A stretch of DNA of 64,000 nt. Origin: Begonia masoniana (taxonomy: Eukaryota > Streptophyta > Magnoliopsida > Cucurbitales > Begoniaceae). Positions 14,609-27,087 of the stretch are shown piece by piece (positions within the stretch are counted from its first letter, which is position 1; each line of letters begins with the position of its first letter). The translations under genes were made by a program, and so were the position numbers. The notes beneath the pieces were generated by a model. The model made no database searches and had not been told where the DNA came from. It saw nothing but the letters and a program-made list of their open reading frames with translations. The stretch spans positions 46,252,259-46,316,258 of the forward strand of contig CM039503.1 of assembly GCA_022432975.1 (NCBI GenBank), read 5' to 3'.

Positions 14609-17569
14609 AGATGGTATCAGAGCATAAATGGTTGAGTCGTTCAAAGGATTACCCGACAATGCCGGCCGCCATGCAACGTGCTTCACCGACTGTAAGTATT
14701 TCTTTACTTTTAGTTAGTTGAGATTTAAAATGATAAGATGAGATTGTTTAACCCTGTTTGTTTTGGATCTGTAATAGATTAGAACGAGAATCTCGGGAGT
14801 ACCGAGACAACCTGGTTAAGTGTTTAGAATTTTGTATGTTATTAGATGCTAATCCCTGTTTGTTTTGTGATAATAGTGGACTAGAGAGTCTCAACGATAC
14901 CGAGACAATCTAGGTGGATCTCATGAGCCGACTCATAGACGTACTGAATTGATAGTTCGAACAACTAGGAGTTTTATTTGAAAAAAAAAAAAAACGGACA
15001 AGTAACATTTTTAGAATAGATAGAAGTAAGATTTGCAATTAGAGAAATTAGAGGACCTTAAGATGGGAATGGAAATCTGATAACTTATAAGGGGTTTGAA
15101 CGTTCCGAGGTGAGTGTAAGCGTTAGCTTGAGTGGAAGTGATAGTAGTTGGGGAAAGCGTGAGTTACGTCCTAGTGTGAAAATGATAAGGGTGTGGTAGA
15201 TTAAATGTTAGAGGAAGTAGACCTTAGAATGAGAAATCTGTGCATCAAATCAGATAACTAGGTGTGACTGTCATTGTAGTACCCTTCGGATATAACAAAA
15301 GGTAATATAATTAAATTTATGTATAGTGGGAGTATGTAGATGCAGACGGTATTTAAGGGTTTAATTTAAGTAAATAGTTAGGAGAGTATCAGAAGTAGTT
15401 ATTGCCGGGGTGTTTTAGAGGATGCAATTAATCAATGCGTGGGCGACCAGTAGGGTATGACTTGAGGAATTATAGAATTTTGGGTAAGAGTGATAAATTA
15501 GAAAGGAAAATGGGAATGATGTTAGTATGATTAATGGAATGTAGTGATCCTTCAAGGTAAAATTGAGAACTTCGATAGGAAGTTTACTCGGCAGATTCTT
15601 GGTGTTATGTGAGTGCGTATACTTTGAGGATTGTAGTAAGTTGGGAAAGAGTTAGTTTAGACTTAAGGCTTTGAGAATGTTTGGTGATGACTGACTGAGG
15701 TACAGTTGGATAAATTGAGTTTACTCGAGGTAAGTAGGTAGTGTGCTTTCTCGAGATAAGTTAGTATTTCTAAGTAGAGAAAAGTCTAACCTCTTAAATT
15801 AAGATAATGCTCTGAGGTTTAGATTAATGCGCACGATGTTAGGAGAAATTGTGACTTGTCGAGGTAATAGGTAGGAAGTTGGGATTTTGGGTGTTAATTA
15901 TGCTACAACAAGTTTGCAAACAAAGAGGTTGTTGGGTGACTTGTTGTAATGAGAGTTAGAGGTGTATGAAGACTCAAGAGTGTAGTAGGTAGTACATTGT
16001 GAAGAATAAAAGTGAAAGGTGGAGAACTCAAATAGAGGATGAATAAGAAAATAGAGGTTGGAAGATGTAAGCTATGAGAACGATTAGATTAAATTAGAGT
16101 AACTTCTAGATTGCGGACGGACATAGGGAAGAAGGAAAGTTAAGCTATTAAGAGGGTTAGCTATTAGAAATTGTGTAGAGATTGTGTCTTTCATATGAAG
16201 CTGAAGAACTTAGAAGAGAGTTAAGTTGTAAAAGTTTCAATTTAGAGAATTCTGGGAGGCGGTGAATTTAGGGAAGTTTCAATTTTGAAATTCATAAGGT
16301 TGAAGCTAAAGTGAGTGTAGATCATTTAAGGTATTTGGGTGATGAGTGTTGAGTGTCAAGTTGGGAACAAGTTTGTTTAGACCTAAGAATTTGAGTGTTT
16401 GGTAATGACTGCAATTAGGAGTTAGACAAATTGAGTGTAGTGAACGTGAGTTAGACCAAGTAAGCATAGCGAATGTAAGTAGAAAGAGTCATAGTATACT
16501 TTGAGGAATAGTTGATAGGCTTAAGAGATGAGAGCTTTGTGTATGAGGGATTGTGTTGACATAATTAATGAAATGTTATGATTGTTCGAGGTATAAACTG
16601 TCTTAATTATCTGATATAAGTAAGTGTAAGAGATAGGAGTGATAAGTGAGAAATGAGATGGTAGAATAGAAAGAATGTTAAAAACTTAAGGATTTAGGGT
16701 CAGATGTTTATGTACTGAATTACCTCAGTGTTATGGTAGTAAGGTATCGTAGAGTTATGAGGTAGTTATGTAAGAGTTGATGAACATTGGAGTAGAGAAG
16801 CTAGAGTTGGAATTAAGGTGATAATTGATTTCATTGAAGTAAATGGACTTAGAAATACTCAAGCTATAAGGATCAAAATTAGGAAAATGAAAACTTTGAG
16901 AGATGTAGAAAGTGTAGTGAAGTCAATAATTGTAGGGTATATTGAGTGTTGGAGTGTATAGTTTAAAATGATCAACTTAGAGTCGTAGAGAATTGCCAAT
17001 TTGGAGTGAATAAAAACTCAGTTAGTACTGTGAATATATAGTGAATTAATTTAGGTAATGAGAATTCGGAATATGTGATTAATGTTAGAATGAGATACGA
17101 GGTAAGAAGCTTACTCCGTAGGTTCTAGTGTGACGCTATGGAGATTGTTTGATGGAAGTGACTAGGTGAACTTAGGTAGGAAGATTTAAGGCTGTGGATT
17201 ACACGAGGAACGACTTAGTTCTGATCTAAGAATTTATAGAGATTAGTAAAACTTGAGGTAAGAATTGTCCCCCTTAGTATCTTAGGATTACTTGATTGTG
17301 GTAGCATAAAGAGTAGTAGTCGTTGGTGCGTGTTTAGTAGATATAGAAGTAGAAAAAGATGAACTTAGCTAGAGAAAAAGATCGAGTGGAGAAGTCAGTT
17401 AAAAGGGTTTGGGTATGGATTAGATTATAGTTAGTGAATGTATGTGTATTCGGGTTAGAGCGTAACTGATAGATGAGTCAGGATATTGGGTAGGTGAGAT
17501 GAGATGAGCACATTGAGAAATAACAAGGCCAAAAATTTTGAGGACAAAATTTTTGTAAGGAGGGTGGAT
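14609..17569 (+). other. E internal region, no coding capacity
   Basis: A 3-kb stretch between the LTRs. A tggtatcagagc primer-binding site (14612-14623) begins it and a purine tract aaggagggtggat (17557-17569) ends it. In between the strand is very poor in C and rich in A, G and T, and stops fill all frames. I see no gag, protease or RT motif. Confidence 0.8.
14612..14623 (+). promoter_or_regulatory. E primer-binding site (tRNA-Met-i type)
   Basis: tggtatcagagc, complementary to the 3' end of plant initiator tRNA-Met, three bases after the LTR end. Confidence 0.85.
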
Positions 17570-17844
17570 TGTAATACCCGAGATTTTTTTTTAGAGAAAA
17601 TAAAATGATAAGGTAATTATTACTAAATAGTTGTTTTAATTAATTTAAAAGAAACGTGAATAAAATTTGTTAAAATAATTGATTATTTAATTGGTATTCG
17701 GATATTCTAAATGGAGAAATTAAGCTGGGTACGGGGTGAGGTTCAATCTATAAAAATTTATAATTTAAGAACGGGATTTAGCGGAATTTTCGGAAAGGGT
17801 AAAACGGTAAATGTCATGTTATTGTTTTAATAGAAATTGTTATA

Positions 17845-17880
<36 letters not shown>

Positions 17881-20264
17881 AAAACTAAACGAACAACAGA
17901 ATCGCCATTCTGTTGTTCGTCGAGCCCGACGCCGAGAGGAGAACGGAGACGAGGGAGGGCGACGATCGACGGAGCGCGACGATCACCGGACGTTCTCCGG
18001 CCAGACTACGGCGGCGAGCGGGCTTCGGTTGTTCCCGCGCATGAACCGACAGGTGAGACTCGGTTTAGCCCTGTTTTCGGTTCTGTTGGAGACCGAGAGT
18101 GACGAGCTCGATTGAGCTCCGATCACCGGCCTAAATTGGCCGCCTCCGGCGTGGGTTTGCCGACCCCTGGACCGGCTATGGTTGATTGGCCGTGAGGAGT
18201 CCGAATTGGGCGAAATTCAGAAAGCCCTCTTTAGGGCATTTCGGGTTTTCTGAATTGGAACTTCGATTTTAGGTTGGTTTATGTTAATTGAGGCTAGATA
18301 TGGTTGATTGGTGAGGAATTGAGTGAGATTTGATGAAAATCGAAAAAGAGGAAATTACGGGTTAAGGGGCAGTTCGGGTTTTTGTCAATTTGACCTAGCT
18401 AGAGTCGTTTGTTTTCAAATTCCTTTTGGAAGGTTAAAATAGATTATTAGAGGAGTACGTGGCCGCTGGAATCGTTCGATTCCGATAACCGACGCAAAAG
18501 TTATGCACGTTTGAGGTTTCGAGTCGGTTTTTACCGAACCCAAATTAGTGGCCCGTTTAATTAGATTTTAGTTGGATTAGGCTAGAAATAGTTGTTTGAA
18601 AGTAATTGGTGATTGTAGGCTTGATTTTAATAAAATTGAATATTTGTCGTAGGTCGAGCCGTAGGTGGACAGGTAACCGAGTAGCCTCAGCGAGCTAAGA
18701 CGCCAGGTAAGTAGAGGACGTTTGTTTAGCCTTCGGGCCTACACCACGGAACGGTAGGACTTATTTATTGTTTGGTGTTTGATTGTCTTCTTTGTTGGTC
18801 AAGCATTGTTGATGGTTGATTGCTTTACTTGTTCTGGTCTGGTTAAGTATTTGTGAGTTGGCTGCTTTGTTTTGTTTAAATGGTGAGTTGGCCGCTTTAC
18901 TTTGTTTGAATTGTGAGTTGGTAGTTTTGCTTTGTATTACTTGGTTAGTTGTTTTGTTTAGTATTAAGTCGTGTGGCAACGAAATTCTTGGTTGTTGTTG
19001 GGATTTGAATATTGGTCGTTTGGTTGTCGTGTGATGTTGCATTAGTTGGCATGGTAGTCGGTTAAAGTGTAAGGCCCTTCGGGGAGGGCAACTAAGGCCC
19101 TTCGGGGCGGGAAACTAAGGCACTTCGGTGCGGGCAACTAAGACCCTTCGGGGCGGGCAACTAAGGCCCTTCGGGGCGGGCAACTAAGGCACTTCGGTGC
19201 TGGCAACTAAGGTCCTTCGGGGCGGGCAACTAAGGCACTTCGGTGCGGGCAACTAAGTCCCTTCGGGGCGGGCAACTAAGGCACTTTGGTGCAGGCAATG
19301 TGTCGTTGTGTGTTTGTCGTTGTGTGTCTGTCGTTGTGAGTTTGTCGTTGTGTAAGGCACTTCGGTGCGGGCAACTAAGGCCCTTCGGGGCGGGCAACTA
19401 AGGCCCTTCGGGGCGGGCAACTAAGGCACTTCGGTGCAGGCAATGTGTCGTTGTGTGTTTGTCGTTGTGTGTCTGTCGTTGTGAGTTTATCGTTGTGTAA
19501 GGCACTTCGGTGCGGGCAATGTGTAAGGCTCCTTTGGAGTGCGGGCAACTATGAGTTGAGTAGTCGAGTTGCATTGTGGTGTTGTGTTGTTTGGTTGTTT
19601 TGTTCAGTGTTGTGTGTGTAACTTGTATTCTATCTAGTCGTATTTGTTAATCCCTACTTGCTAAGCGTAAGCTTACGTGTGCGTGTGTGTTCTGTGGTGT
19701 AGGTAACGACGCGGTTACAGGTGAGCTAAGCGAGTGAGTCAGGACGTGGCAGCAGTTGGTGGTGCATGGGGCGTGCCGGTGCGGGCATCTGTCGGGGCGT
19801 CTCGACCATGGTCTTCGGAAGATGTGGGATTTTGTAGTTTGGTAGTATTTTAAATGTCTGTTGGTGGAAATGATGTGCTTGTGTATAACTCTGTTTGGTT
19901 AAGGTTTGTAACAGTTATGGTATAGCTAGGCGTATGGTTGTTGTATATAGTTAAGTTAAGGGTGACGTGTCGCCCTATATTGCGGATTTTCTTCACTTAG
20001 GGATACTGGTATTTTAGAGAATTCGTATGTTGGATGTAAGAGTATTCTGGACTGGTTGGGAATTGATTTGTGTGTAGGTATTTAGCATTTTGGAGGCGCC
20101 ATTTTCAGGCGTTACTTTGCCGAAATTTTCAGGAAGACGCCGTGGTGCTTAGAGATTAGGATTAAGGGACATTAGCGAGTCTAGTCTTATTTTAAATTAG
20201 ATTTTAACGTGAGATTGGCTAGCAAAGTAGCGCTCCGAGCCAGGGTGGGTTCGGGGGTGTTACA
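17570..20264 (+). repeat. E 3' LTR
   Basis: Starts tgtaataccc directly after the purine tract and ends gtgttaca directly before the atttc target duplication. It carries the unrearranged order that shows what was shuffled in the 5' LTR. Confidence 0.92.
19070..19543 (+). repeat. TTCG hairpin array in the E 3' LTR
   Basis: About 16 units of the same 23-bp repeat. Besides the GCCC/GGGC and GCAC/GTGC versions there are single-sided variants, for example gtcc-ttcg-gggc (a G-U pair) and gcac-tttg-gtgc (loop change), plus two that lose one pair. Confidence 0.9.
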
Positions 20265-20292
20265 ATTTCACATAAGGAGTTGATCTCGGCCG

Positions 20293-21259
20293 TAGGGGTG
20301 GGCAAGAGTTCGGTTCGGTTCGGTTTTGGACCGAACAGAACCGAACTCATCGGTTTTGGTTTCAGTTTTTGAACCCGAAACTAAAACCGAAACTGATTGA
20401 CTTATACCAGACCCGAACCAAACTTTTCGGTTTCGGTTCGGTTCGGGTCTGGTCGGTTCCACTATTGGAAGGAAAGTTAAAAAGAGGTTTTTTATTACTT
20501 GCGATTCTGTCTCTTCAACGCTGAGCTTAGAGAAAACATGTAAAATCTGTCCAGAAGCGCTGATTCTGTCTACATCTGTCCACCATTTTGCTGGCCTATG
20601 ACTTGCCTCTCAATTTCTTGATCGGGGGCGTTTTTCAATCTTTCGGTCTGATTTTTTAGGGTTCGATCGAAACAGTTTGTTGTGGAGATCTGATGAAGAT
20701 CGAGGGTTGGTATCTAGGGAGGAAGAACAGGAGGAGCAAAGTGAAGTTGAAGTGAATGCAGTAGAGGCGCGAGAGGTGGAAAATGAGGAAGTGTTGGAGA
20801 TGATTTTGGGATCTTCGTCTCTGCAAAATTGTTGATTCTTTGCATTTGAATCCTGGGTTTTCAATTTTGGTTTAGGTTTTTGTCTGAATTGTGGACTCTG
20901 CAAGCGCTGCCTCAGCTGACGAGATCGCAGCAAAATCTGTCCATAAGCGGTATGAAGGGTTTACCTAAGTTGGTGAAGCTACGGTGCTCCCTCTGTGACG
21001 CCGTCTTCTCGGCATCGAACCCGTCGAGCATCGGCTCTCTTCAAACATTTTGGCTTGGATCCTGTAAGCTCCTCCCTGGCTTCGAACTTCAGGTTTCGGT
21101 TTTTTGGTTCGGTTCGGGTTTGACTTCCACCTGAACCGAACCCGAAAGCTTATTAGTGAGCCTGATCCGAACACAAAAAAACACCTTCTGCACCCGAACC
21201 GACCCGAATCGAACCTTCGGGTCGGTTCCTCGGGTCGATTTTGGGTCTGCTCACCCCTA
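20293..21259. mobile_element. non-autonomous hAT-like DNA transposon
   Basis: A 967-bp insertion in the left LTR of D. The ends are inverted: TAGGGGTGGGCA on the left and its near-complement TGCTCACCCCTA on the right. The flanks ctcggccg (20285-20292) and cacgaccg (21260-21267) agree at six of eight bases, an aged 8-bp target duplication as in hAT elements. Both ends are rich in cggttcgg repeats in opposite orientations. No transposase is visible. The empty site is seen in the right LTR near 27690. Confidence 0.82.
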
Positions 21260-21267
21260 CACGACCG

Positions 21268-21834
21268 TGCATGCTTTGGATTTTCTATCTTCAATCGACG
21301 GTGGAGATGGTTTCTTCTTGAACAAGGCTGATTTTTAATCCCATGAGAATACCATTCAGCTGATGACTTATTTAAAATTTGAATTTGAAGGTTGGGGAGT
21401 GACGCCCTCAAGTGGAATGGATCGGTCCTTGATGGTGCGCGCGCAACCATGTCTTGAACGCTCCCATAGTGGGCCGAGCCTCTTGATGCTTGGTCTTCAA
21501 GTAACATTCATCTAACCTAACCACATAATGTAATGCATGCAACTATAGATTAAATAACAAGAAATGCCAATGTATGCCAAATTGAAATGCAAGATTGGAA
21601 AATTACACAAAGATGCTACCGGGAAGACAAATTCCCGTTTGACTTTGAGTTGACTCTTCACTTGTATCCCATGATAGCATGTAGGTTGGCTTATCAATGT
21701 CTTGAGAGGTAGACTTTCATTCCAAATGATCCATTAGGACTTTATCTGCAAAAACAATACAATAGTCAGCACAAAGATTAGTTAAATTTTGAACTTTGCC
21801 TTGAGAACATGTCATGGGTCTCCTATATGTATCA
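21268..21834 (-). repeat. D left (3') LTR, inner piece
   Basis: Matches 27693-28292 and ends tgtatca at the polyprotein side. The end of the polyprotein is read inside it (21834 down to about 21717), with a Trp codon of the right LTR changed to a TGA stop here. Confidence 0.85.
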
Positions 21835-22280
21835 TCATTTTCGGGTGAGAGAGGATTTGACTTCAAATCTTGTGATTCGATCTCCTCAGTTTCATCTTTA
21901 TCTCCAATAAAAGGTGAGAGATCTTGAACATTGAAAGTCACTGATACACCATAATCTCCTTGTAATTTCAACTTATATGCATTGTTATTAATGCGTTCAA
22001 TTATCCTGAACGGGCCATCTGCCCTAGAGAGAAGCTTAGATTTCCTTTGTTCCTTTCGTAAATGAAACCACACTAAATCTCCTTCCTTAAATATAACTCC
22101 CTTTCGTCCTTTGTTGGCTCTTTTAGCGTATGCTTCATTTTTCTTTTGTATAGCCTCTCTAACTCGTTCATGCAGTTGTTTCAGTTGAGCTACTTTATCT
22201 GCTCCTGCTGGGTTGGCAAGGTCCTTCATGGGAAATGGTAACAAATCTAAAGGGGTAGTAGGGTTGAACCCATACACCAC
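21717..22280 (-). pseudogene. D integrase C-terminus and LTR-encoded tail
   Basis: An open frame of 187 residues. It has the YGFNPTTPLDLLPFP block and the FKEGDLVWFHLRKEQRKSKLL...DGPFRIIERINNNAYKL block that follow the integrase core in plant chromoviruses, then VTFNVQDLSPF, an acidic linker, and RRPMTCSQGK already inside the LTR. I see no classical chromodomain. The frame is cut from the upstream integrase by a stop near 22280. It belongs to decayed element D. Confidence 0.85.
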
Positions 22281-22299
22281 TTCAAAAGGTGTTTGTTTA

Positions 22300-22925
22300 G
22301 TAGCGGAGTGGACACTTCTGTTATAGGCAACTTCTAAATAAAGAAGTTGAATATCTCATTCGTCAATTTTCTTCCCTACTACACTTCTAAGAAATGTTTC
22401 CAATGTTCTGTTGACCACTTCTGTCCGTCCATCTGTCTGTGGGTGAACGGAAGTGCTAAATAACAGTTTTGTCCCAATTTTGTACCACAAGGTTCTCCAA
22501 AAGGCACTAAGAAATTTAGTATCTCTATCAGATACTATAGTATGAGGTACTCTGTGAAGTCTCACTATTTATTTGCAAAACAGATGGGCGGTGTCTTGTG
22601 CGTCATCAGTCTTAGTACACGCCACAAAATGAGCCATCTTGGAAAATTTGTCTACGACAACCATAATTGCATCCTTAGCACTGCATCCTTAGCACTTGTG
22701 GTACGTGGCAGTCCAAGAACAAAGTCTAAATTAACATCTACCCAAGGATGAGTGTGTACTGGCAGAGGTAGATATAAGCCTTGAGGAAGTGTTTTGCTCT
22801 TTGCCCTTTTACAAATAATACATCGTTCTATTAATCGACGTATATCTCGAATGAGATGGGGCCAAAAGAAATGTTCTTTCATCAATTCCAGAGTTTTGTC
22901 TTCCCCAAAATGGCAAGTTAATCCC
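22300..22925 (-). pseudogene. D integrase zinc finger and core, broken
   Basis: Two open pieces. 22652-22885 reads MMKEHFFWPHL..DIRRLIERCIICKRAKS (end of the HHCC zinc finger) and the core start VDVNLDFVLGLP. 22356-22565 reads [16 protein letters not shown]...[25 protein letters not shown], with the second Asp and the Glu of the D,D-E triad. A short duplication (gcatccttagcac, 22670-22696) and stops separate them. Confidence 0.82.
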
Positions 22926-23095
22926 CCACTATGAACCTACTTTATTAGGCTTTGTCTTACTCCAAGATTAGGGATACATAACTTATTTCCTTTGAAGAGA
23001 TACCCATCTATGATGCGGTATTTTCTATCTTCTTTAATAAGACAATGTTTATAACAATGTCCAAAGTCCGGATCTGATTCATAATGGTCTTTACT

Positions 23096-24514
23096 TCATT
23101 CAAATCTGAAAAACCTGGTTCTTAACTCTGTGAGAAGTAGCTGTCTTCTTGATAGGGCATCGGCAACTACATTAGTTTCTCCCTTTAAATACTTAAGGGT
23201 GTAAGGATACCTTTCCAGGAACTCGACCCATTTTGAGTTTCTTAAACTGAGTTTGCTTTGACTCTTTATGTGCTTTAACGCTTGATGGTCGCTGTGGATA
23301 ACGAATTCCTTCGTCAAGAGGTAGTGCTACCAATGTTCTAGAGCTCGTATCACAGCGTAGAACTTCTTATCGTAGATTGAATAATTTAGGAGCGCCCCTT
23401 TAAGTTTTTGACTAAAGTACGCTATGGGCCTTCCCTCTTGCATTAATACCACTCTAATACCTACTCTAGATGCATCGCATTGTATTTCGAACACTTTGTT
23501 AAAATCTGGAAGTGCCAAAACTGGTGACTGGCATAACTTATCTTTCATCAGCTCAAAACTATTTTGACATGTTGGTGTCCATTCAAATATTTTGCCTTTC
23601 TTCGTACAGTCAGTTATTCGTGTCATGATAGCACTGAAATTCTTAATAAACCTTCTGTAGAAAGAGACTAGTCCATGGAAACTCCGTACATCAGTTATAC
23701 TTGTTGGAGTGGGCCATTCCTTTATAGCTTTGATTTTTTCTTCATCCGCCTCAATTCCCTTTTGGGTGATTATAACCCAAAAAATACACTTTATTTTGTG
23801 CGAATGAGCACTTTTGTAGATTACCGAATAGTTTAGCATCCTGTAAGGTTATGAAAGAGTCTTTAGATGCTCCACATGAGATTGTAAGTCTGTGCTATAA
23901 ACTAGAATATCGTCGAAGTGTACGACAATAAATTTTCCCATAAATTCTTATAGCACATGATGCATTAATCGCATGAAAGTGCTAGAAGCATTTGTCAAAC
24001 CGAATGACATCACCATCCATTCAAACAATCCGTACTTGGTCTTGAAGGTAGTATTCCACTCATCGCCTTCCTTCATCCGAATTTGGTGATATCCACTTTT
24101 GAGGTCAACCTTAGAGAATACGGCTGCTCCACTAAGTTCGTCCAACATGTCTTCTAGGCGTGGAATTGGAAACCTATACTTAATTGTGATTTGGTTTATT
24201 GCTCTACTGTCCACGCACATTCTCATGGAGCCATCCTTCTTAAGCACTAATAACATGGGTACCGCACAGGGGCTCATGGATTCCCTTTTGTAGCCATTTT
24301 GTAATAATTGGTCCACTTGATTTTGTAGCTCCTTCGATACCTCGGGGTTCGTCTGATAAGCAGGTCTGTTATGTAATACCGCTCTTGATAAGAGATCTAT
24401 TTGGTGTTCAATCCCACGTAAAGGTGGAAGACCTTTTAGGAGTTCTTCAGGAAAAATATCTTGAAACTGTTTTAGAAGATTTAAAATTGGTTGAGGGGTG
24501 TTCCCTAGGTCCAT
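23096..24514 (-). pseudogene. D reverse transcriptase and RNase H, broken
   Basis: 24514-23948 holds the RT fingers and palm up to SGYHQIRMKEGDEW and FGLTNASSTFMRLM. The catalytic strand follows in another frame near 23905 with HFDD where YxDD is usual. 23839-23327 gives the connection segment ([31 protein letters not shown]) and the start of RNase H ([11 protein letters not shown]). 23317-23096 ends RNase H ([20 protein letters not shown]). At least four frame breaks or stops disrupt it. The sequence is closest, from memory, to CRM-clade RTs. Confidence 0.85.
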
Positions 24515-24649
24515 TACTCAGTCTTTGAACATTACCAGAACGAGGGGTCCTCACTCTAGAATGGCGGCATTTATCTCACCTTTAGTCATTAACAGGTTGA
24601 CCTTATCTCTTTCCTTCTTTCTTGCCACCTCATCTTTAGCAATTTCTCG

Positions 24650-25270
24650 GGTGTTAAAGTTGCTAGCTTGATCATTTTTTCTCCAAACTTGAGTGAATAG
24701 TAGTTTGAATAACCATCATGTGTCACCTTCCTGTCATACTGCCACGGTCGTCCCAAAAGAAGAGGCTGGCATTCATTGGTACGACGTCACACAAGATGAA
24801 GTCCTTATACTTTCCAATGAAAAATTCAATGGTGACTTGTTTGTTTACTTTCAAGTCATCTCGGTCATCAAGCCATCGTAACTTATAGGGTTTGAAATGT
24901 GGAGTTGTGTCTAACCCTAACTTTTCCACCATATCCTTGGAGGCAACATTTGCACAGCTCCCTCCATCTATGATTAGTGAGCATACCTTATCATTGATTA
25001 GACAATGAGTATAAAAGATATTCTCACGTGGACATTGTTCTTCAATGGTCTTGGATACTAATACTCATTGAATGACCATTAAGAGAGGTCATTCGTAGGC
25101 ATGATAAATCTCATCTTCGGATTCATCTTTTTCGATTTCCTCTTCTTCTGGCTTATACTCGCTCTCTATTTCTCCCGTACCCTCATGGATGACCATCACT
25201 CTACGGTTCGAACATTGGGCCATCATGTGTCCAAGACCCTAACACTTGAAGCATTTAATATCTATAGCCC
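24650..25270 (-). pseudogene. D aspartic protease and zinc knuckle, broken
   Basis: The minus strand at about 25265-25235 encodes a CFKC..GH..AQC knuckle with a stop inside. Around 24985-24960 is the IDGGSCANVAS active-site segment usual for this group, followed by MVEKLGL...YKLRWL (24932-24723). Stops and frame changes occur between blocks. Confidence 0.75.
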
Positions 25271-25274
25271 TATT

Positions 25275-26402
25275 TTAATTAACGTCCGATATAGTAGGTT
25301 TCTTACTGACCTCCTTAGCTGGCCAACTTTTGGTAAAAGATTGCTTTTCTTCCACCTTAACGACTTTCTTGTTAACTTCCGAGGCCTTGGGAATAAATCG
25401 GTTAGGGGCTATCCTTCCCGCACTTTTCAACTGTCGTTTGACCTTGACAGCCATTTGAGCCACTGAGTCCAAAGAGTTGAGAGGATGTAATTCAATGACA
25501 TTTCTAATATCACAGTTTAATCCCCGAATAAACCTAGCGATAACTTGCTCTTTGGGTTCATTCCATTCTCCTCGTATTCTTAACATTTCAAACTTAGTAA
25601 GATATTCTTCTACAGATAGTCCCTTTTGCATTAGACTTTGTATTTGTAGAAAAAGCTCTTGTCAATAATGGCTTGGTACGAAATGTTTTCTCATTAAGTA
25701 ATTCATTTCTCTCTATGTGGTCACGGAGCCTTCATGGTTTTGCCACCTTTGGGTCTTCAAATTCTCCCACCACAAGGCCGCATAGTCGGTTAGCATGACT
25801 TCTACGAGTTGTATCATGGATCAATCCATATATCCATAGTATGCAAAAACCTTCTCAACCTTATCTACCTAGTCCAAGTATGAGTCTCCGTTGCACCATC
25901 CATTGAATGGAGGTATTTTTAGTCGGGCGTGTCTAAAGTCGTCATTGTCCCTTCGTCGGAGTGGAATGAAATCTTCTCCTCCATCAATCCATTCTTCATC
26001 TTGTGAATTCTGATCTTGAAACCTATTCCTTGGGAGTTCTACTTCATGTCATCGCTCGGTTCGTCTCCTTCCCATAGGCTCCTGAAAACCCAGTCCGCTT
26101 CCCTTTCTTGGTATCGCTTCTGGAAATTTCGATTCGTATCTTCTTTTTGACAAGGGTGATCTAAAATCCGAATCATTTCTTTCCCTAGGTAAATGTTCCC
26201 GGACATTCTTGTTACGTTCATTAGAATTATCACGATCATTGAAGTGATCCAAGACTTGCCTCATCATTTGACTTAGACCACCAATTTGGCCTTGAAGACT
26301 AGTTTCTCCTAGTTGGGAATTTTTTACTTCGAGAGTGTCCATATCCTGCACTTGTTCAAAAGTAGGATTATATTTAAGAGCACTTCTAGTTGTCATGAAC
26401 AA
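25275..26402 (-). pseudogene. D Gag, broken
   Basis: The open piece 26402-26049 looks like the Gag N-terminus (charged, with GLSQMMRQVLDHFNDR). A broken middle near 25960-25680 includes RLKIPPFNG, and 25631-25275 has SVEEYLTKFEMLR and ARFIRGLN, which are retrotransposon Gag capsid motifs. Three or more stops and frame changes separate them. Confidence 0.75.
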
Positions 26403-27073
26403 GGTACTACTTAACTCCTAAGTGTTAGATTTTTTTTTTTTTTTTGTTAAGTTGTAAAATTTAGGAACTTTAATTGTCGGAATTGGATTAATTTTCTTAG
26501 ACTGAATTTTGAATTTTGAATTTGAATTTGAATTTTGAATTTTGAATTTTGAATTAGTTAAATTTTAGGATGGATAAATAAAAAGAAAATTTCAGACAAG
26601 ATAATCAAATCGGTTTAAACCTATAATTGAGGAATCTATTCAAATTCAAATTTCAAATTCAAATGTAAAATCTTAATTATGCTCAAGGGGTGAACTAACT
26701 TAGCAATTTATATAATATAAGATAATTTCAATTGTAAATTGCTATATTAAACACAATAATCAGTGTGGTACAAATTTCTACAAGTCTCGGTTAGCAATCA
26801 CCCTCGGCCCCTTGTAAACCAAAACCGATTAGATTTAAATTTGAGAAAATGATATGAACGTGCTATCAATAAATTTAACAAGCAAATCAAATCATGTAAT
26901 GGTAAAATTGCTTATGATGGTTAACCAATTCGTGCTGAGTAATTAATCAATCGGATTCAAAAAATTTAGCCTAAGGTGTAGAAGGAATCCGATTAGATTA
27001 AACTTTAGGCAATCAAAACAATATGGAAATGATGCACAAATTCAATCAAAACACCGCAAGGAAACCAACCTCC
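26403..27073 (-). other. D untranslated leader
   Basis: Non-coding leader between PBS and Gag. It has an A-rich run (minus strand, 26431-26446) and a cluster of gaattt/aattttgaa repeats at 26508-26560. No gene seen. Confidence 0.6.
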
Positions 27074-27085
27074 GCTCTGATACCA
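27074..27085 (-). promoter_or_regulatory. D primer-binding site (tRNA-Met-i type)
   Basis: The minus strand reads tggtatcagagc two bases inside the 5' LTR end at 27088. Confidence 0.88.
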
Positions 27086-27087
27086 AA

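Noticed and set aside
20268..21507. Frames in the hAT-like insertion
   Set aside because: They encode repeats from cggttcgg runs; no transposase motif is present.
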